A DNA stretch of 8,079 nucleotides from Candidatus Omnitrophota bacterium (lineage in GTDB: Bacteria > Omnitrophota > Gorgyraeia > Zapsychrales > Fredricksoniimonadaceae). Location of the stretch: contig JAGNTT010000084.1 in the NCBI GenBank assembly GCA_017987425.1, positions 1 through 8,079 on the forward strand, in the 5' to 3' direction. The notes below the pieces were generated by a model. That model worked only from the letters and a program-made list of their open reading frames with translations, was not told the origin of the DNA and did not search any database. Positions 6,140-8,079 of this stretch are shown in pieces. Each line of letters opens with the position of its first letter. Position 1 is the first letter of the stretch. The position numbers and the translations under genes were made by a program.

Positions 6140-7408
6140 ATGGAACATGAAGACATCAAATCGCGAATTCACCATTATCTGATTTCCAAGACTAACTTTT
6201 TGAAGGTCAAGGATACGATGAAGGACGACCAGTTGCGTGTTTTCGTTGATAGTGCCATCATCGAATTGTGTAAAGAGACCAAGATGGAAATGACGTTTGA
6301 TGAGCGCGCAACCATCATCCGCGAACTGGTCAGCGCGGTCGTCAGCCTTGGTCCCATCCGTCCGCTCATTGAAGATCCGACCATCACCGAAATCATGATC
6401 AACGGTCCCAAGCAGGTTTATATCCAGAGAAATGGACGCATCGAACTTTGTCCGGTGCAGTTTAGAAGCATCGACGATCTGATGCATACCGTCCAGAAAA
6501 TTCTCGCTTCCGCGACCTACAGCCGCCGCGTCGACGAATCATCCCCCTATGTCGACTTTTCTCTTCCTGACGGCTCGCGCGTCAACATTCTTCTGCCGCC
6601 CTGCGCGATGATCGGTCCGGTCATTACCATCCGCAAATATTTGAAGGAATTAACGGGGCTTGAGGATTTGATGCAGAAGAAGACCTTAAACAAACAAATG
6701 GCCGACTTTCTGGTTTCCGCCATCAAAGGCAAGTTGAACGTTGTTTTCTGCGGGGCCACAGGCTGCGGAAAAACAACGCTTTTGAACGTTCTCTCCGCGC
6801 ATATCCCAAATCACGAACGCATCATTACGATCGAAGACACGGCGGAACTTAGATTGAGACAGCAGCACGTCGTTTCCCTTCAGTCCAAGCCCGCAAACAT
6901 TGAAGGTAAGGGGGCGGTCACCATCCGCGATCTTTTCATCAACTCTCTGCGTATGAGGCCCGACCGTATCATCGTCGGTGAAGTCCGCGGGGATGAAATT
7001 TTGGACATGGTGCAGTCTATCAGCTCCGGACACTCAGGGTCGCTCGCGATCGTCCACGCCGATTCTCCGGAAGAAGCGTTTAACCGCATGATCACCATGA
7101 TGCTCATGTCCGGTATCCGCCTTACTGGTGAGCAGATCCAGGAACAGCTGGCGAGCGCGATCGATATCATCGTTTACGCCGAACTTTATGTCGACGGCGT
7201 GCGCCGCGTCACCAACATCACCGACCTCGTCTCCATGAAAGACGGCAACGGCAAGATTCAAATGAACGACATCTTTACATTCAAACAGGAAAAAATCGAC
7301 GATAACGGCAAGGTCCACGGTGATTGGGTCTTAAACAGAAAAAAACCGTCGTTCTATAAGAAATTTGTGAAATACAACATTCCGCTACCGGCGGGGATGT
7401 TTGATTAA
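6140..7408 (+). CDS. CpaF/TadA-type secretion ATPase (VirB11-like, type II/IV family)
   Basis: This is a hexameric ATPase of the type that powers Tad/Flp pilus assembly or related secretion at the inner membrane. The 422 aa contain the full family architecture. A helical N-domain carries SLGPIRPLIEDPTITEIMINGP (69-90) and SRRVDESSPYVDFSLPDGSRVN (128-149). The ATPase core has Walker A GATGCGKT (205-212), an Asp-box IEDTAEL (231-237), a Walker B region RIIVGEVRG with Glu281, and a His-box SGHSGSLAIVHADSP (296-310). The C-terminal tail IPLPAGMF is typical of CpaF proteins. All catalytic motifs are intact, so it is probably active. The start has AAGGGAGAG 8 bases upstream. It lies between rseP and proS with no tadB, tadC, cpaE, pilin or secretin gene in the window. 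Ile codons are 33 ATC to 11 ATT with no ATA, more C-ending than rseP (22:14:3) or cdsA (8:15:2). The general class is firm; the system served is not known. Confidence 0.93.
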   Translation: MEHEDIKSRIHHYLISKTNFLKVKDTMKDDQLRVFVDSAIIELCKETKMEMTFDERATIIRELVSAVVSLGPIRPLIEDPTITEIMINGPKQVYIQRNGRIELCPVQFRSIDDLMHTVQKILASATYSRRVDESSPYVDFSLPDGSRVNILLPPCAMIGPVITIRKYLKELTGLEDLMQKKTLNKQMADFLVSAIKGKLNVVFCGATGCGKTTLLNVLSAHIPNHERIITIEDTAELRLRQQHVVSLQSKPANIEGKGAVTIRDLFINSLRMRPDRIIVGEVRGDEILDMVQSISSGHSGSLAIVHADSPEEAFNRMITMMLMSGIRLTGEQIQEQLASAIDIIVYAELYVDGVRRVTNITDLVSMKDGNGKIQMNDIFTFKQEKIDDNGKVHGDWVLNRKKPSFYKKFVKYNIPLPAGMFD

Positions 7409-7426
7409 TTAATAAGGATTAGACAC

Positions 7427-8079
7427 ATGTTGTGGTCAAAATTTTTTATACCGACATCGAAAGAAATTCCGATCGGTACCGAGGCAATCAGTCACCAGTT
7501 GTCATTAAGAGCCGGGCTCGTTCATATGCTTTCCGCCGGCGTCTATTGTTATCTGCCGATGGGTTTGCGTGTTTTAAACCGCGTTCAGGACATCATACGC
7601 GAGGAAATGAACGCCGCAGGTGCGCATGAGTTGTACCTGACCTGTCTTCAGCCGATTGATTTATGGCAGAAAACAGGCCGTGATAAAACCCTCGCGGAGG
7701 TCATGATCCGGTTTAAGGATAACAAGGGCAAGCAGATGTGTCTGGGGCCGACGCATGAAGAAGTTATTACGGAAATTGTGCGTTCGTATGTGCAGTCCTA
7801 TCGTCAATTGCCGGTGACGTTGTATCAGATTCAGAGCAAGTTCCGCGATGAATTGAGAACGCGTTTCGGAATTGTCCGCGCATGCGAATTCATGATGAAG
7901 GACGCCTACAGTTTCGATTGCGATGAAGCGGGCCTTAAGAAAAATTATCAGCTGATGTATGAGGCTTACGTTAAAATTTTCAAGCGCTGCGGTCTGAATC
8001 CGGTGATTGTCGAGGCTGATTCAGGCGCCATGGGCGGAAGTGTTTCGCACGAGTTTATGATCACGGCGCCGATCGGCGA
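7427..8079 (+). CDS. proS: Prolyl-tRNA synthetase, bacterial type, 3'-truncated by the window edge
   Basis: ProRS charges tRNA-Pro with proline in the cytoplasm and is a class II aminoacyl-tRNA synthetase. I translated this frame from ATG 7427 to the window end: 217 residues without a stop. AAGGA at 7414-7418 supports the start, 18 bases after the ATPase stop. The start SKFFIPTSKEIP, motif 1 region LPMGLRVLNRVQDIIREEM..AGAHEL, LQPIDLW, CLGPTHEEVI, and the motif 2 region SKFRDELRTRFG (Arg140, Glu142) followed by EFMMKDAYSFD are all present. VEADSGAMGGSVSHEFM precedes the point where the bacterial insertion (editing) domain normally begins, so the bacterial form is expected but the insertion itself lies beyond the edge. 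Residues 152-153 are Ala-Cys where bacterial enzymes usually have Gly/Ser-Arg before EF.KDAYSF. It may be co-transcribed with the upstream ATPase gene. Confidence 0.95.
   Translation, partial: MLWSKFFIPTSKEIPIGTEAISHQLSLRAGLVHMLSAGVYCYLPMGLRVLNRVQDIIREEMNAAGAHELYLTCLQPIDLWQKTGRDKTLAEVMIRFKDNKGKQMCLGPTHEEVITEIVRSYVQSYRQLPVTLYQIQSKFRDELRTRFGIVRACEFMMKDAYSFDCDEAGLKKNYQLMYEAYVKIFKRCGLNPVIVEADSGAMGGSVSHEFMITAPIG

Noticed and set aside
5694..6487. Overlapping minus-strand frames opposite rseP and the ATPase gene (127 and 154 aa)
   Set aside because: Both lie opposite strongly conserved protein motifs, and their translations show no recognisable family.
7432..7629. 65-aa + strand frame at the start of proS
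   Set aside because: It is an out-of-frame shadow; the frame from 7427 encodes clear ProRS and stays open to the window end.
1..8079. CRISPR arrays, insertion sequences, tRNA or rRNA genes, attachment sites
   Set aside because: None seen: no spaced direct repeats, no transposase-like frame, no tRNA cloverleaf in the short gaps, and nearly all bases are explained by the seven genes.

Overview
The window is a gene-dense bacterial chromosome segment with seven genes, all on the + strand, and no gap longer than about 95 bases. Base composition is moderate (by eye, somewhat under 50% G+C). An OmpA-domain lipoprotein, a site-2 protease and undecaprenyl-diphosphate synthesis indicate a bacterium with an envelope, most likely diderm. 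The gene order and sequence style suggest an uncultured-lineage diderm such as Omnitrophota or a PVC-related group. That placement is an impression, not something the sequence proves.

Layout. (1) 1-992: 3' three quarters of purA (adenylosuccinate synthase). (2) 993-1078: short intergenic region with a plausible promoter and a strong ribosome binding site. (3) 1079-2166: a probable two-gene unit of an OmpA/MotB-type peptidoglycan-binding lipoprotein and a small membrane-anchored coiled-coil protein of unknown function. (4) 2167-2260: leader region with promoter-like elements and a G/C hairpin followed by a T-rich run. (5) 2261-6092: a tightly packed, partly overlapping cluster uppS-cdsA-dxr-rseP. 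(6) 6140-7408: a complete CpaF/TadA-type secretion ATPase standing alone. (7) 7427-8079: 5' part of proS (bacterial-type prolyl-tRNA synthetase), running off the right edge.

How the genes fit together. uppS makes the C55 lipid carrier for wall polymers, cdsA makes CDP-diacylglycerol for phospholipids, dxr makes MEP for the isoprenoid precursors that UppS consumes, and rseP is an intramembrane protease for envelope signalling or signal-peptide clearance. uppS-cdsA-dxr-rseP followed by proS is a widespread bacterial gene order, often with ispG between rseP and proS. Here that place holds a CpaF-like ATPase with no other pilus gene in view and with more C-ending codons than its neighbours. This is the main oddity of the window. 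Otherwise it looks like ordinary housekeeping DNA, and I did not find a convincing new multi-gene system.
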